A stretch of DNA of 64,000 nt from Streptomyces hygroscopicus subsp. hygroscopicus. GTDB taxonomy: Bacteria > Actinomycetota > Actinomycetes > Streptomycetales > Streptomycetaceae. The stretch's first letter is position 1. Each line of letters opens with the position of its first letter. The translations under genes and the position numbers were made by a program. Where the stretch lies: NCBI RefSeq assembly GCF_030269125.1, contig NZ_BSSM01000012.1, positions 1 to 64,000 of the forward strand, read 5' to 3'. Positions 25,305 to 34,544 of the stretch are shown piece after piece. The notes under the pieces were generated by a model, which ran no database searches, was not told where the DNA came from, and saw only the letters and a program-made list of their open reading frames with translations.

Positions 25305-25592
25305 ATGTTCCGCAACGCACTTGAGCCGTGGCACCTGGTGCTCCTGGTTCTGGTCATCGTCCTCGTGTTCGGTTCCAAGAAGCTTCCGGACATGGCTCGT
25401 TCCCTCGGCAAGTCCGCTCGCATCCTGAAGAGCGAGGCCAAGGCGATGAAGGACGACGGCGGCAAGCAGAACGCCACCTCCGCCCAGCCCGCCGAGGAGC
25501 CGGCTCCCGCGCAGCGCACGATCCAGGCCGCGCCCGGTGACGTGACCAGCTCCCGCCCGGTCAACGAGCCGACCGACTCCGCCCAGCGCTGA
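25305..25592 (+). CDS. tatA: Twin-arginine translocase subunit TatA
   Basis: 95 residues: N-terminal membrane helix (EPWHLVLLVLVIVLVFGSKKL) ending at the conserved Phe-Gly hinge, the amphipathic helix PDMARSLGKSARILKSEAKA, and an acidic/Pro-rich cytosolic tail. The sequence fits TatA (short, FGSKKLP). Followed by tatC after 45 nt. Confidence 0.97.
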   Translation: MFRNALEPWHLVLLVLVIVLVFGSKKLPDMARSLGKSARILKSEAKAMKDDGGKQNATSAQPAEEPAPAQRTIQAAPGDVTSSRPVNEPTDSAQR

Positions 25593-25637
25593 CGCGAGGA
25601 CCGGGCACCGGTCCGCTGTACGAGATGAGGATGTGGG

Positions 25638-26579
25638 TTGCCCAAGTCCGCCCGCAAGGAGAGGGACCCCGAGGGGCGTATGCCGCTCGGGGATCACTTG
25701 CGTGAGCTGCGCAACCGGCTCACCAAGGGTGTCCTCGCGATCGTCGTCGTCACGATCGTGTCCGCCTTCTTCTACAAGGACATCATCGACTTCATCACCG
25801 CGCCGCTGCTGCGTTCGGTGGGCTGCCATCAGTCCTTCGGCGAGTTGTCGCAGGCGAAGAGCGACACCCACTGCGCGCACATCACGATCGGTGACCTGCT
25901 GGGCCCGTTCACGCTGGCGCTGAAGGCGTCGCTGACCGCCGGTGTGGTGCTGGCGTCGCCGGTCTGGCTCTACCAGCTGTGGGCGTTCGTCGCGCCGGGC
26001 CTGCACCGCCACGAGAAGAAGTACGCGTACGCGTTCGTCGGCTTCGGGGTGCCGCTGTTCCTCGGCGGCGGCTTCCTGGCGTACCACGTGCTGCCGGTGA
26101 CGGCGAAGGTGATGATCGACCTCACCCCGAACGGGGTGGAGAACCTGCTGTCGCTGGACAAGCTGCTCGACCTGGTCACGCGCATGGTGGTGGTCTTCGG
26201 TCTCGCCTTCGAGATGCCGTTGCTGCTGGTCATGCTCAACCTGACGGGCATCCTCTCCGGGCGGCGCATGCTCGGCTGGTGGCGGGCCATGGTCGTCGGT
26301 ATCGCCGCCTTCGCGGCGGTGGCCACCCCCGGCGCCGACCCGATGTCGATGCTGGCGCTGGCGGCGCCGATCTGGGCCCTGTTCTTCGTCGCGGTGGCCT
26401 TCTCGCTGCTCAACGACCGGCGCCGGGCCCGTCGCGCGGACGACGGACTGTCCGACGACGAGGCCTCGGAGCTGGACCTCACGCCCGAGGAGGTCGGCGA
26501 GGTGGAGTCCGTGAGCGCGAGCGCCGCCCCCGAGCTGCCGGGCAAGGACCACGTCAACGGCTACGACGACGTGACCTGA
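25638..26579 (+). CDS. tatC: Twin-arginine translocase subunit TatC
   Basis: 313 residues, six membrane helices. MPLGDHLRELRNRLTKGVLA is the cytosolic N-terminus that recognises the twin-arginine signal; SPVWLYQLWAFVAPGLHRHEK is the conserved TatC loop. An insertion after helix 1 has two Cys (GCHQSF and THCAH), possibly a disulfide outside the cell. TTG at 25638 is used as the start. The acidic C-terminal tail is typical of actinobacteria. Confidence 0.96.
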   Translation: MPKSARKERDPEGRMPLGDHLRELRNRLTKGVLAIVVVTIVSAFFYKDIIDFITAPLLRSVGCHQSFGELSQAKSDTHCAHITIGDLLGPFTLALKASLTAGVVLASPVWLYQLWAFVAPGLHRHEKKYAYAFVGFGVPLFLGGGFLAYHVLPVTAKVMIDLTPNGVENLLSLDKLLDLVTRMVVVFGLAFEMPLLLVMLNLTGILSGRRMLGWWRAMVVGIAAFAAVATPGADPMSMLALAAPIWALFFVAVAFSLLNDRRRARRADDGLSDDEASELDLTPEEVGEVESVSASAAPELPGKDHVNGYDDVT

Positions 26580-26602
26580 CCCACACCGACGGGCGAGGCG
26601 TG

Positions 26603-26642
26603 ATGCCCCCGGACCGGGTGACTCCCGGGCCGGGGGCATTCC
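26603..26642 (+). terminator. Terminator after tatC
   Basis: 16-bp stem with one mismatch (26603-26618 with 26624-26639), then ATTCCT. It separates the tat genes from the helicase, which has its own promoter. Confidence 0.85.
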
Positions 26643-26686
26643 TCTGCAAAGCCGGTCAGCGCACGTTCGGGATAATGATCGTCCTG

Positions 26687-26709
26687 TTGTCGGTGGGGCC
26701 CGGTACGCT
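26687..26709 (+). promoter_or_regulatory. PafBC/RecA-NDp-type promoter of the HelY-like helicase
   Basis: TTGTCGGTG, 8 nt (GGGCCCGG), TACGCT: every specified position of tTGTCRGTG-N8-TAnnnT is matched. The ATG is 11 nt downstream of the -10, so the mRNA is leaderless or nearly so. Confidence 0.78.
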
Positions 26710-26719
26710 CGAAAGCACG

Positions 26720-29527
26720 ATGACAGAGGACCTCTCACCGGCCGAGCGGTACGCGGCGGCCCGCAGGCGGGCAGCCGAGCAGGCCACCGCGCTCGCGTCC
26801 TTCCGCGAGATGTACGACTTCGGCCTCGACCCCTTCCAGATCGAGGCCTGCCAGGCACTCGAAGCCGGTAAGGGCGTGCTGGTGGCCGCCCCCACCGGCT
26901 CGGGCAAGACGATCGTGGGCGAGTTCGCCGTCCACCTCGCCCTGCTCCAGGGCAAGAAGTGCTTCTACACGACGCCCATCAAGGCGCTCTCCAACCAGAA
27001 GTACTCCGACCTGTGCCGCCGCTACGGCGCGGACAAGGTCGGCCTGCTCACCGGCGACAACAGCGTGAACTCCGAGGCACCGGTGGTCGTGATGACCACC
27101 GAGGTGCTCCGGAACATGCTGTACGCGGGCTCGCAGACGCTCCTGGGCCTCGGCTACGTGGTCATGGACGAGGTGCACTACCTCTCCGACCGCTTCCGCG
27201 GCGCCGTCTGGGAGGAGGTGATCATCCATCTGCCCGCCTCGGTGACGCTGGTCTCGCTGTCGGCGACCGTGTCGAACGCGGAGGAGTTCGGCGACTGGCT
27301 GGACACCGTCCGCGGTGACACCGAGGTGATCGTCTCCGAGCACCGTCCCGTGCCGCTGTTCCAGCACGTGCTGGCCGGGCGGCGGATGTACGACCTGTTC
27401 GAGGAGGGCGAGGGCCACAAGAAGGCCGTCAACCCCGACCTGGTGCGCCTCGCGCGCATGGAGGCGACCCGGCCGTCGTACCAGGACCGCCGGCGCGGCC
27501 GGGCGATGCGGGAGGCCGACCGGGAGCGGGAGCGCCGGCAGCGTTCGCGGGTGTGGACGCCGGGCCGGCCCGAGGTCATCGAGCGCCTGGACGCCGAGGG
27601 CCTGCTGCCCGCCATCACCTTCATCTTCAGCCGCGCCGGCTGCGAGGCCGCCGTGCAGCAGTGCCTGTACGCGGGGCTGAGGCTGAACGACGAGGAGGCG
27701 CGGGAACGGGTGCGGACCCTGGTCGAGGAGCGCACCGCGCACATCGCCTCCGAGGATCTGCACGTCCTCGGGTACTACGAGTGGCTGGAGGGCCTGGAGC
27801 GGGGCATCGCCGCGCACCACGCGGGCATGCTGCCCACCTTCAAGGAGGTCGTGGAGGAGCTGTTCGTGCGCGGCCTGGTCAAGGCCGTGTTCGCGACCGA
27901 GACCCTCGCGCTCGGCATCAACATGCCCGCCCGCTCCGTGGTGCTGGAGAAGCTCGTCAAGTGGAACGGCGAGCAGCACGCCGACATCACGCCGGGCGAG
28001 TACACCCAGCTGACGGGCCGTGCGGGCCGCCGGGGCATCGACATCGAGGGCCACGCGGTCGTGCTGTGGCAGCGCGGCATGAGCCCCGAGCACCTGGCGG
28101 GGCTCGCGGGCACCCGTACGTATCCGCTGCGCTCCAGCTTCCGGCCGTCGTACAACATGGCGGTCAACCTGGTCGAGCAGTTCGGCCGGCACCGCTCGCG
28201 GGAGCTGCTGGAGACGTCGTTCGCGCAGTTCCAGGCCGACCGTTCGGTGGTCGGCATCACCCGGCAGGTGCAGCGCAACGAGGAGGGTCTCGCCGGTTAC
28301 CAGGCCTCGATGACCTGTCACCTCGGCGACTTCGAGGAGTACGCGCGGCTGCGGCGCGAGCTGAAGGACCGGGAGACGGAGCTGGCGCGGCAGGGTGCCC
28401 ACCAGCGGCGGGCCGAGGCCGCCGTCGCCCTGGAGAAGCTCAGGCCGGGCGACGTGATCCATGTGCCGACGGGCAAGTACGCGGGCCTCGCGCTGGTGCT
28501 GGACCCCGGCCTGCCCGCGGGCCGCTCCAACGGACATCGCGGGTACGACCACCAGGACGGGCCGCGCCCGCTGGTGCTGACGGCCGAGCGGCAGGTCAAG
28601 CGGCTGGCGTCGATGGACTTCCCGGTGCCGGTGGAGCCGTTGGACCGGATGCGGATCCCGAAGTCGTTCAACCCGCGCTCGCCGCAGTCGCGTCGGGACC
28701 TGGCGTCCGCGCTGCGCTCCAAGGCCGGGCACATCCCGCCGGAGCGGGCCCGCAAGAAGCGCTCGCAGGCGGCCGACGACCGGGAGATCGCCCGGCTGCG
28801 CACCGCGCTGCGCGCGCATCCCTGCCATGGGTGCAACGACCGGGAGGACCACGCCCGTTGGGCCGAGCGCTACCACCGGCTGCTGCGCGACACCTCGCAG
28901 CTGGAGCGCCGTATCGAGGGCCGTACGAACACCATCGCGCGGACCTTCGACCGGATCGTCGCGCTGCTGACCGAGCTGGACTATCTGCGCGGCGACGAGG
29001 TCACCGAGCACGGCCGGCGCCTCGCGCGGCTGTACGGCGAGCTGGACCTGCTGGCCAGCGAGTGCCTGCGCGAGGGTGTCTGGGAGGGCCTCGCGCCCGC
29101 CGAACTGGCCGCGTGCGTCTCCGCGTTGGTGTACGAGGCGCGGCTCAGCGACGACGCGCTGGCGCCCAAGCTGCCGTCCGGGAAGGCGAAGGCCGCGCTG
29201 GGCGAGATGGTGCGGATCTGGGGTCGGCTCGACGGCCTGGAGGAGGACTTCCGCATCAGCCAGACCGAGGGCGTGGGCCAGCGTGAGCCCGATCTCGGCT
29301 TCGCCTGGGCCGCCTACATGTGGGCCTCCGGCAAGGGCCTGGACGAGGTGCTGCGCGAGGCGGACATGACCGCGGGCGACTTCGTGCGCTGGTGCAAGCA
29401 GGTGATCGACGTGCTGGGGCAGATCGCCGCGGCGGCGCCCGGAGCGGGCTCGACCGTGCCCAAGGCCGCGCGCAAGGCCGTCGACCAGTTGCTGCGCGGC
29501 GTGGTGGCCTACTCGTCGGTGGGCTGA
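26720..29527 (+). CDS. helY: HelY-type DEVH-box superfamily 2 (Ski2-like) helicase
   Basis: 935 residues. Walker A APTGSGKT at 57-64, DEVH box at about 150 (VMDEVHYLSDR), SATVSNAEEF (motif III), and QLTGRAGRRGID (motif VI). A long C-terminal region follows, with helical domains and a DSHCT-like end (SALVYEAR onwards) as in Mtr4/Ski2 relatives. In mycobacteria helY also follows pafBC-tatAC, so the symbol is by position and family. The RecA-NDp-type promoter suggests DNA-damage induction. RNA versus DNA substrate cannot be told from sequence. Confidence 0.92.
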   Translation: MTEDLSPAERYAAARRRAAEQATALASFREMYDFGLDPFQIEACQALEAGKGVLVAAPTGSGKTIVGEFAVHLALLQGKKCFYTTPIKALSNQKYSDLCRRYGADKVGLLTGDNSVNSEAPVVVMTTEVLRNMLYAGSQTLLGLGYVVMDEVHYLSDRFRGAVWEEVIIHLPASVTLVSLSATVSNAEEFGDWLDTVRGDTEVIVSEHRPVPLFQHVLAGRRMYDLFEEGEGHKKAVNPDLVRLARMEATRPSYQDRRRGRAMREADRERERRQRSRVWTPGRPEVIERLDAEGLLPAITFIFSRAGCEAAVQQCLYAGLRLNDEEARERVRTLVEERTAHIASEDLHVLGYYEWLEGLERGIAAHHAGMLPTFKEVVEELFVRGLVKAVFATETLALGINMPARSVVLEKLVKWNGEQHADITPGEYTQLTGRAGRRGIDIEGHAVVLWQRGMSPEHLAGLAGTRTYPLRSSFRPSYNMAVNLVEQFGRHRSRELLETSFAQFQADRSVVGITRQVQRNEEGLAGYQASMTCHLGDFEEYARLRRELKDRETELARQGAHQRRAEAAVALEKLRPGDVIHVPTGKYAGLALVLDPGLPAGRSNGHRGYDHQDGPRPLVLTAERQVKRLASMDFPVPVEPLDRMRIPKSFNPRSPQSRRDLASALRSKAGHIPPERARKKRSQAADDREIARLRTALRAHPCHGCNDREDHARWAERYHRLLRDTSQLERRIEGRTNTIARTFDRIVALLTELDYLRGDEVTEHGRRLARLYGELDLLASECLREGVWEGLAPAELAACVSALVYEARLSDDALAPKLPSGKAKAALGEMVRIWGRLDGLEEDFRISQTEGVGQREPDLGFAWAAYMWASGKGLDEVLREADMTAGDFVRWCKQVIDVLGQIAAAAPGAGSTVPKAARKAVDQLLRGVVAYSSVG

Positions 29528-29543
29528 CCGGCACCTTCGCGAC

Positions 29544-29573
29544 AACCGGCTCATCCTTCGGGGTGAGCCGGTT
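29544..29573 (+). terminator. Terminator after the helicase gene
   Basis: 10-bp inverted repeat AACCGGCTCA/TGAGCCGGTT (29544-29553, 29564-29573), extended by inner base pairs around TTC, then TCTCGT. Confidence 0.8.
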
Positions 29574-29842
29574 CTCGTATGCCCGCGCATCCTGACCGAA
29601 CGTGTTCGAACGGCAGCTCAGCGTGCAAATGGGGCCGAGCGTACTCCTGGTGCGGGGGTGATTTCAGGCGGTCGCTGAATATGACACGGCGATGATCCGG
29701 TCGGACTAAGCTCGCCCGCAGCGCACCAAGTTGAGGTAATTCGCACGCTTGTTCCCCAATGTGTCGAAGATCCGGTCTGTGCCATGAATCTTCCCCCCGA
29801 AAACTCTCCCGACACCCAGCCGATCCGTCCCAGAAGGCATCC
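29574..29842 (+). promoter_or_regulatory. Conservon leader and promoter region
   Basis: 269 bp without a gene. A TAAGCT at 29707-29712 is a plausible -10, giving a leader of about 125 nt. An ATGACA at 29681-29686 resembles a -35 but is 20 nt away. No repeat or RNA element recognised otherwise. Confidence 0.35.
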
Positions 29843-31501
29843 ATGGTGAGTGTTCCGAAGCCGCCCGGTCGCCGGGAACGTCCCTACGCCCGCGTCCTGT
29901 TGCCGCCCGCCCTGGTGATGGCCGCGGCGAGCGGTGGCGCCGTCGCCCTGGTGCCCGCGCCGGCACGGGTCGCCGTCGGCCTGTGCGGGGCCCTCGCCGT
30001 GCTGCTGGTCCTCGCCACCGGGGCCGAGGCCGCCCGACGCGGGCGCAGGCTCCGCGAGGAGCAGGCGGCGCACGCCCGTGACACCGCCTACCTGGAGGAG
30101 CGGCTCGCCGACCACGAGGCCCTGGTCCACCGCTTCGCCACCGACATCCTGCCGTGGGGCTTCGCCCGGCTGTCGCGCGGCGAGATGCTCCGCGACGTCA
30201 TGACGAACGTCTACGACGCCGACCCGGACCTGCGCGTCCTGCCCGAGGCCTACCGCGAGATGACCCGGGTCGCGCTGCGCGGCGTCGACCACGAGATCAC
30301 GATGAGGATCGCCACCGAGCGCTCCTTCGTCAGCATCGCCCGCCGCGTCCAGGCCATCGTCCACCAGCAGGCCGTGGAACTGAGGGAGATGGAGGAGGAC
30401 CACGGCCGCAACCCCGAGGTCTTCGACGACCTGCTGCGCCTGGACCACGGCAGCTCGCTGATCGGCCGCCTCGCCGACACCATCGGCGTCCTCGGCGGTG
30501 GCCGCCCCGGCCGCCAGTGGCCCCTGCCGGTCTCCCTCTACAGCACCCTGCGCGGCGCCATGTCCCGGATCCTGGACTACCACCGCATCCACCTGGCGTC
30601 GATCTGCAACATCAACATCAAGGGCACCGCCGTCGAGCCGGTCATCCACGCCGCGGCCGAACTCTTCGACAACGCCACCCGTTACTCGCCGCCCACCACG
30701 AAGGTGCACGTCACCGCCGTCGAGGTGCAGACGGGCATCGTCATCGAGATCGAGGACGCCGGGGTCAGCCTCAACGAGGAGTCCCGGATCCGCATCGAGA
30801 AGATGATCGAGGACGCCAAGAACGGCGACGACGCGCACAACCTCGGCGACAACCCGCGCCTCGGCCTCGCCGTCGTCGGGCGGCTGTGCAAGCAGTTCGA
30901 CATGGAGGTCTCGCTGCGCACCTCCGCGTACGGCGGTCTGCGCGCGATCCTCATCGTGCCGCGCGTGATGACCACCACCGAGCCCGGCGTCGGCGTCGCC
31001 CACGGCATCGGCGCGACCGGCATCCCGATGCCCGAACTCGGCGCCGTCGAGGGTCCCAAGCGCCGCCCGAAGAAGCGCCGTCCCACCAGCCCCAAGATCC
31101 CCGCCGGGATCTCCATGGAGGACGACGTTCCCGAGGTCACCGAGTGGACGGCGGGCGGGCTGCCGCAGCGCCGCAGCCGGGTGAAGACCCCGCTGAGCAG
31201 GCGCTGGGCCGAGGAGGCCGCCATCGAGCGGGCCGAACGCGAGGGCCGCCCCACCGTCTGGTCGCAGACCCGTCAGGAACCCGAGCCCGCGCGGGAGACG
31301 GACCCCGAGCGCAAGAAGCTCGCCGAACGCCCGCCGGGCATGTGGATCGACGACTTCTTCGACGGACTGCGCAAGGGCATGCCCGAGGACGCCACCGCCC
31401 CCGAGCTGACCGACTTCACCCTCCACCCCACCAAATACCTCCACCTGATCGATGACGCGGCCGCCCCCACCGAGGCCGACGACGAGGGGACCATCCAGTG
31501 A
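29843..31501 (+). CDS. cvnA: Conservon histidine-kinase-like membrane protein CvnA (RarA-like)
   Basis: 552 residues. Two N-terminal membrane helices (about residues 17-36 and 42-60) with almost no loop, then a coiled linker and a GHKL ATPase domain (HAAAELFDNATRYSPP as N box near residue 270, IEDAGVSL, and DNPRLGLAVVGRL). No phospho-acceptor His box of an ordinary sensor kinase is seen. The disordered basic C-terminus ends in TKYLHLI. First gene of a five-gene conservon matching cvn9/rar of S. coelicolor, where the proteins form a membrane complex likened to G-protein systems. Confidence 0.93.
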   Translation: MVSVPKPPGRRERPYARVLLPPALVMAAASGGAVALVPAPARVAVGLCGALAVLLVLATGAEAARRGRRLREEQAAHARDTAYLEERLADHEALVHRFATDILPWGFARLSRGEMLRDVMTNVYDADPDLRVLPEAYREMTRVALRGVDHEITMRIATERSFVSIARRVQAIVHQQAVELREMEEDHGRNPEVFDDLLRLDHGSSLIGRLADTIGVLGGGRPGRQWPLPVSLYSTLRGAMSRILDYHRIHLASICNINIKGTAVEPVIHAAAELFDNATRYSPPTTKVHVTAVEVQTGIVIEIEDAGVSLNEESRIRIEKMIEDAKNGDDAHNLGDNPRLGLAVVGRLCKQFDMEVSLRTSAYGGLRAILIVPRVMTTTEPGVGVAHGIGATGIPMPELGAVEGPKRRPKKRRPTSPKIPAGISMEDDVPEVTEWTAGGLPQRRSRVKTPLSRRWAEEAAIERAEREGRPTVWSQTRQEPEPARETDPERKKLAERPPGMWIDDFFDGLRKGMPEDATAPELTDFTLHPTKYLHLIDDAAAPTEADDEGTIQ

Positions 31502-31902
31502 TCCAGCAGCGAGGCAACTTCGACTGGATGCTCAAGCAGCTCAACGACGGGGTTCCGGGCATCGAGATGATCGTGGTGCTCTCCTCCGACGGCCTGCGCA
31601 TCGCCCGCTACGGCGGCGATCCCGACGCCGCGGACCGGGTGGCCGCCGCCTGCGCGGGCCTCCAGAGCCTGGCCGGCGCCATCATCCAGGAGATCCCCGG
31701 CGCGGGCGAGATGAAGGTCGTCGTCGTGGAGATCGAGGGCGGCTACTTCTACCTGATGAACGCGGGCGCCAACGCCTACCTCGCCGTGCTCGCCGACGTC
31801 ACCTGCGAGCCGGGCCGGATGAGCGGCATGATGCGCGACCTCGTGGTGCGGATCGGGGCCCATCTCACCAGTCCGCCCCGGCGGGACGGGCAGACCGTAT
31901 GA
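31498..31902 (+). CDS. cvnB: Conservon Roadblock/LC7 protein CvnB
   Basis: 134 residues, Roadblock/LC7 fold: FDWMLKQLNDGVPGIEMIVVL, then GLRIARYGGDPDAADRVAA and VVVVEIEGGYFYLMNAG. It starts with a GTG that overlaps the cvnA stop by 4 nt. In this family the protein works with the CvnD GTPase, likely as a GAP or effector-like partner (MglB-type). Confidence 0.95.
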   Translation: MIQQRGNFDWMLKQLNDGVPGIEMIVVLSSDGLRIARYGGDPDAADRVAAACAGLQSLAGAIIQEIPGAGEMKVVVVEIEGGYFYLMNAGANAYLAVLADVTCEPGRMSGMMRDLVVRIGAHLTSPPRRDGQTV

Positions 31903-32399
31903 CCCCTCCACGACGCAAACGGCGCCGGCCGGACCCGCCGTTCCCGCCGCCGACGTCCGCGCCGCAGCCGCGGTTGGGACCGCCCCCGCCCGCCGAGCGG
32001 CCCGACGGCCGGAACCCGCACGGCACGGCGGACGGCCGGAGCCCGCACGGCACCGCGGACGGGCAGCCTCCGCCCCGCAACCCCGAGCGGCTCTACGCCG
32101 TCACCGGGACCGCCGACGGCGGCCGCGCCGAACTCGACCTCGTGACCCTGATCGTGGCCCGCCGCACGCCCCCGCCCGGGGCCTCACCGGAGCACACGGC
32201 GGTGCTCGGCCTGTGCGCCGCCCCGCTGTCCCTGGCCGAGCTGTCGGCCTACCTCTCCCTGCCGTTCAGCGCGATGACGGTACTGATCACGGAGATGATC
32301 ACGGCCGAACTGGTGCAGGCGCGCGCCCCGGTCACCCGCCGGGCGGCCCCCGATCGTTCCCTCCTCGAAGCGGTGATGCATGGACTTCAACGGCTCTGA
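31899..32399 (+). CDS. cvnC: Conservon DUF742 protein CvnC
   Basis: 166 residues. A Pro/Arg-rich N-terminal half with two copies of PHGTADG, then a winged-helix-like DUF742 domain (RLYAVTGTADGGRAELDLV, LCAAPLSLAELSAYLSLP). The ATG overlaps the cvnB stop (ATGA), and the cvnD start lies 20 nt inside its 3' end. Role in the complex is unknown. Confidence 0.93.
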   Translation: MTPPRRKRRRPDPPFPPPTSAPQPRLGPPPPAERPDGRNPHGTADGRSPHGTADGQPPPRNPERLYAVTGTADGGRAELDLVTLIVARRTPPPGASPEHTAVLGLCAAPLSLAELSAYLSLPFSAMTVLITEMITAELVQARAPVTRRAAPDRSLLEAVMHGLQRL

Positions 32400-33000
32400 C
32401 ACGATCCCCGGACCGCGCGCCGCGGACCAGTTGCCGCACACGGCCCAGGCCGCGGTGAAGATCGTGATCGTGGGCGGCTTCGGCGTCGGCAAGACGACCA
32501 TGGTCGGCTCCGTCAGCGAGATCAAACCGCTGACCACCGAGGAGACCATGACGCAGGCCGGCATCGGGATCGACGACGACTACGGCTCCGAGTCCAAGAC
32601 GGCCACCACCGTCGCCATGGACTTCGGCCGGATCAGCATCACCGACAAGCTGGTGCTCTACCTGTTCGGCACCCCGGGACAGGAACGCTTCTGGTTCCTG
32701 TGGAACGGCCTGTTCGAGGGCGCTCTCGGCGCGGTCGTCCTGGTCGACACCCGGCGCCTGGAGGTCAGCTTCGACGTCATGGGCCGCCTGGAGGAACGCG
32801 GTGTGCCCTTCGTCGTGGCCGTCAACTCCTTCCCGGACGCTCCCCGTCACCCCGTCGAGGAACTGCGCGCCGCGCTCGACCTGACCCCGGAGATCCCGAT
32901 CATCGAGTGCGATGTGCGCCGCCGGGCCTCCAGCAAGGACGTGCTGCTCACCCTGATGCGGTTCCTGCACTCGCTCGCCCTCTCCGGCGCCCTCACCTGA
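32380..33000 (+). CDS. cvnD: Conservon small GTPase CvnD (RarD-like)
   Basis: 206 residues. P-loop GGFGVGKT at 32-39, the T of SESKTATTVAMDFG as switch I region, FGTPGQERFWFLW as switch II (Gln kept), and AVNSFPD in place of the usual NKxD. MglA/Ras-like GTPase of bacterial conservons. Overlaps cvnC by 20 nt. Signalling output of the operon; target unknown. Confidence 0.94.
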   Translation: MDFNGSDTIPGPRAADQLPHTAQAAVKIVIVGGFGVGKTTMVGSVSEIKPLTTEETMTQAGIGIDDDYGSESKTATTVAMDFGRISITDKLVLYLFGTPGQERFWFLWNGLFEGALGAVVLVDTRRLEVSFDVMGRLEERGVPFVVAVNSFPDAPRHPVEELRAALDLTPEIPIIECDVRRRASSKDVLLTLMRFLHSLALSGALT

Positions 33001-33038
33001 CCCACCTTCGCTGTTCTTCCCGTTCCGGAGCGATCACT

Positions 33039-34535
33039 GTGACGCCTGAACCCCAGCCTCCGACCGGCACGTCCCCGGCCGGCACCCACGCCCCCCTGTC
33101 CGGTCCGCCGCCCGGCTGTCCCGCGCACGGCCCCGGTCCCCAAGGACCGCACCGGCTCTACGGCCCCGACGCGGAGGACCTGGACGACCTCTACGAACGG
33201 CTGCGCGAGCAGTACGGCCCGGTCGCCCCCGTACTGCTGCACGACGACGTACCGATGTGGGTGGTGCTCGGGCACGCCGAGAACCTCCAGGTGGTGCGCA
33301 GCCCCTCGCAGTTCACCCGCGACAGCCGGATCTGGGCCCCGCTGCTGGACGGCCGGGTCAAGCCGGACCACCCGCTGATGCCGCACATCGCCTGGCAGCC
33401 CATCTGCTCCCACGCCGAGGGCGACGAACACCTGCGGCTGCGCGACGCGGTCACCTCGGCCATGGCCACCATCGACCACCGCAGCGTCCGCCGGCACATC
33501 GGCGGCCACACCCAGCACCTGGTCAACGGCTTCTGCGAGCGCGGCCGCGCCGACCTGGTCGCCCAGTTCGCCGAGCATCTGCCGATGGCGGTGCTGTGCG
33601 AGATCCTCGGCATGCCCGAGGAGTACAACGACCGGATGGTGCAGGCCGCCCGGGACGCCCTCAAGGGCACCGAGACCGCCAACCAGAGCCATGCCTACGT
33701 CATGGACGCGCTGAGCCGGCTCGCCCTGCGCCGCCGCGCCCGGCCCGAGGACGACTTCACCAGCCACCTCGTCACCCACGAGGCCGGGCTCAGCGACGAC
33801 GAGGTCCGCGAGCACCTGCGGCTCGTGCTGTTCGCCGCCTACGAGGCCACCGCCAACCTGCTCGCCAACGCGCTGCGCATGGTCCTGACCGAACCAGGGT
33901 TCCGCGCCCGGCTCAGCGGCGGGCAGATGACCGTGCCGGAGGCGATCGAGCAGTCGCTGTGGGACGAGCCGCCGTTCAGCACCGTCCTCGGCTACTACGC
34001 CAAGCAGGACACCGAGCTGGGCGGTCAGCGCATCGCCAAGGGCGACGGGATACTGTTCGCGCCCGCGCCGGGCAACATCGACCCCAGGGTGCGGCCCGAT
34101 TTGTCCGCGAGCATGCAGGGCAACCGCTCCCATCTCGCCTTCGGCGGCGGCCCGCACGAATGCCCCGGGCAGGACATCGGCCGCGCCATCGCCGACGTCG
34201 GCGTCGACGCCCTGCTGACCCGGCTGCCGGACGTCCGACTGGACTGCGCCGAGGAGGACTTGCGCTGGCGGTCCGCCATCGCCTCCCGGCATCTGGTCTC
34301 GCTGCCGGTGCGGTTCGAACCCAAGCCGCAGCAGGACACCGACATGCCGCCGCGCGCCTACGCGGACCCGGGCCTGCCCGCCGATCTGCGGCTGCCCGCC
34401 CAGCGCCGGGAGTCGCGGGGCACGGCGCTGCCGGCCGCCGTACCGGCGGCCCGGCCCGCGCCGCCGCCCGCCGTGGTGCCCGATCCGGTACGGGGGCCCT
34501 GGCAGCGGTTGCTGCGCTGGTGGCGCGGCGAGTGA
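33039..34535 (+). CDS. cvnE: Conservon cytochrome P450 lacking the ExxR motif (CYP157-like)
   Basis: 498 residues from GTG 33039 (CCGGAG 8 nt upstream). The P450 core is present, with heme ligand Cys375 in FGGGPHECPGQDIG. The K-helix position where ExxR is expected reads EQSLW (304-308), as described for the CYP157 family. The I-helix region (LRLVLFAAYEATANLLANAL) has AYEAT in place of the usual A/G-G-x-D/E-T. A C-terminal Pro-rich extension of about 60 residues ends in RWWRGE. Such P450s may be structural or signalling members of the conservon rather than ordinary oxygenases. Confidence 0.93.
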   Translation: MTPEPQPPTGTSPAGTHAPLSGPPPGCPAHGPGPQGPHRLYGPDAEDLDDLYERLREQYGPVAPVLLHDDVPMWVVLGHAENLQVVRSPSQFTRDSRIWAPLLDGRVKPDHPLMPHIAWQPICSHAEGDEHLRLRDAVTSAMATIDHRSVRRHIGGHTQHLVNGFCERGRADLVAQFAEHLPMAVLCEILGMPEEYNDRMVQAARDALKGTETANQSHAYVMDALSRLALRRRARPEDDFTSHLVTHEAGLSDDEVREHLRLVLFAAYEATANLLANALRMVLTEPGFRARLSGGQMTVPEAIEQSLWDEPPFSTVLGYYAKQDTELGGQRIAKGDGILFAPAPGNIDPRVRPDLSASMQGNRSHLAFGGGPHECPGQDIGRAIADVGVDALLTRLPDVRLDCAEEDLRWRSAIASRHLVSLPVRFEPKPQQDTDMPPRAYADPGLPADLRLPAQRRESRGTALPAAVPAARPAPPPAVVPDPVRGPWQRLLRWWRGE

Positions 34536-34544
34536 GGGGGCGGG

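Noticed and set aside
29597..29608. CGAACGTGTTCG palindrome upstream of the conservon as a LexA box
   Set aside because: The GAAC and GTTC halves are 2 nt apart, not the 4 nt of actinobacterial SOS boxes, and the conservon is not a repair operon.
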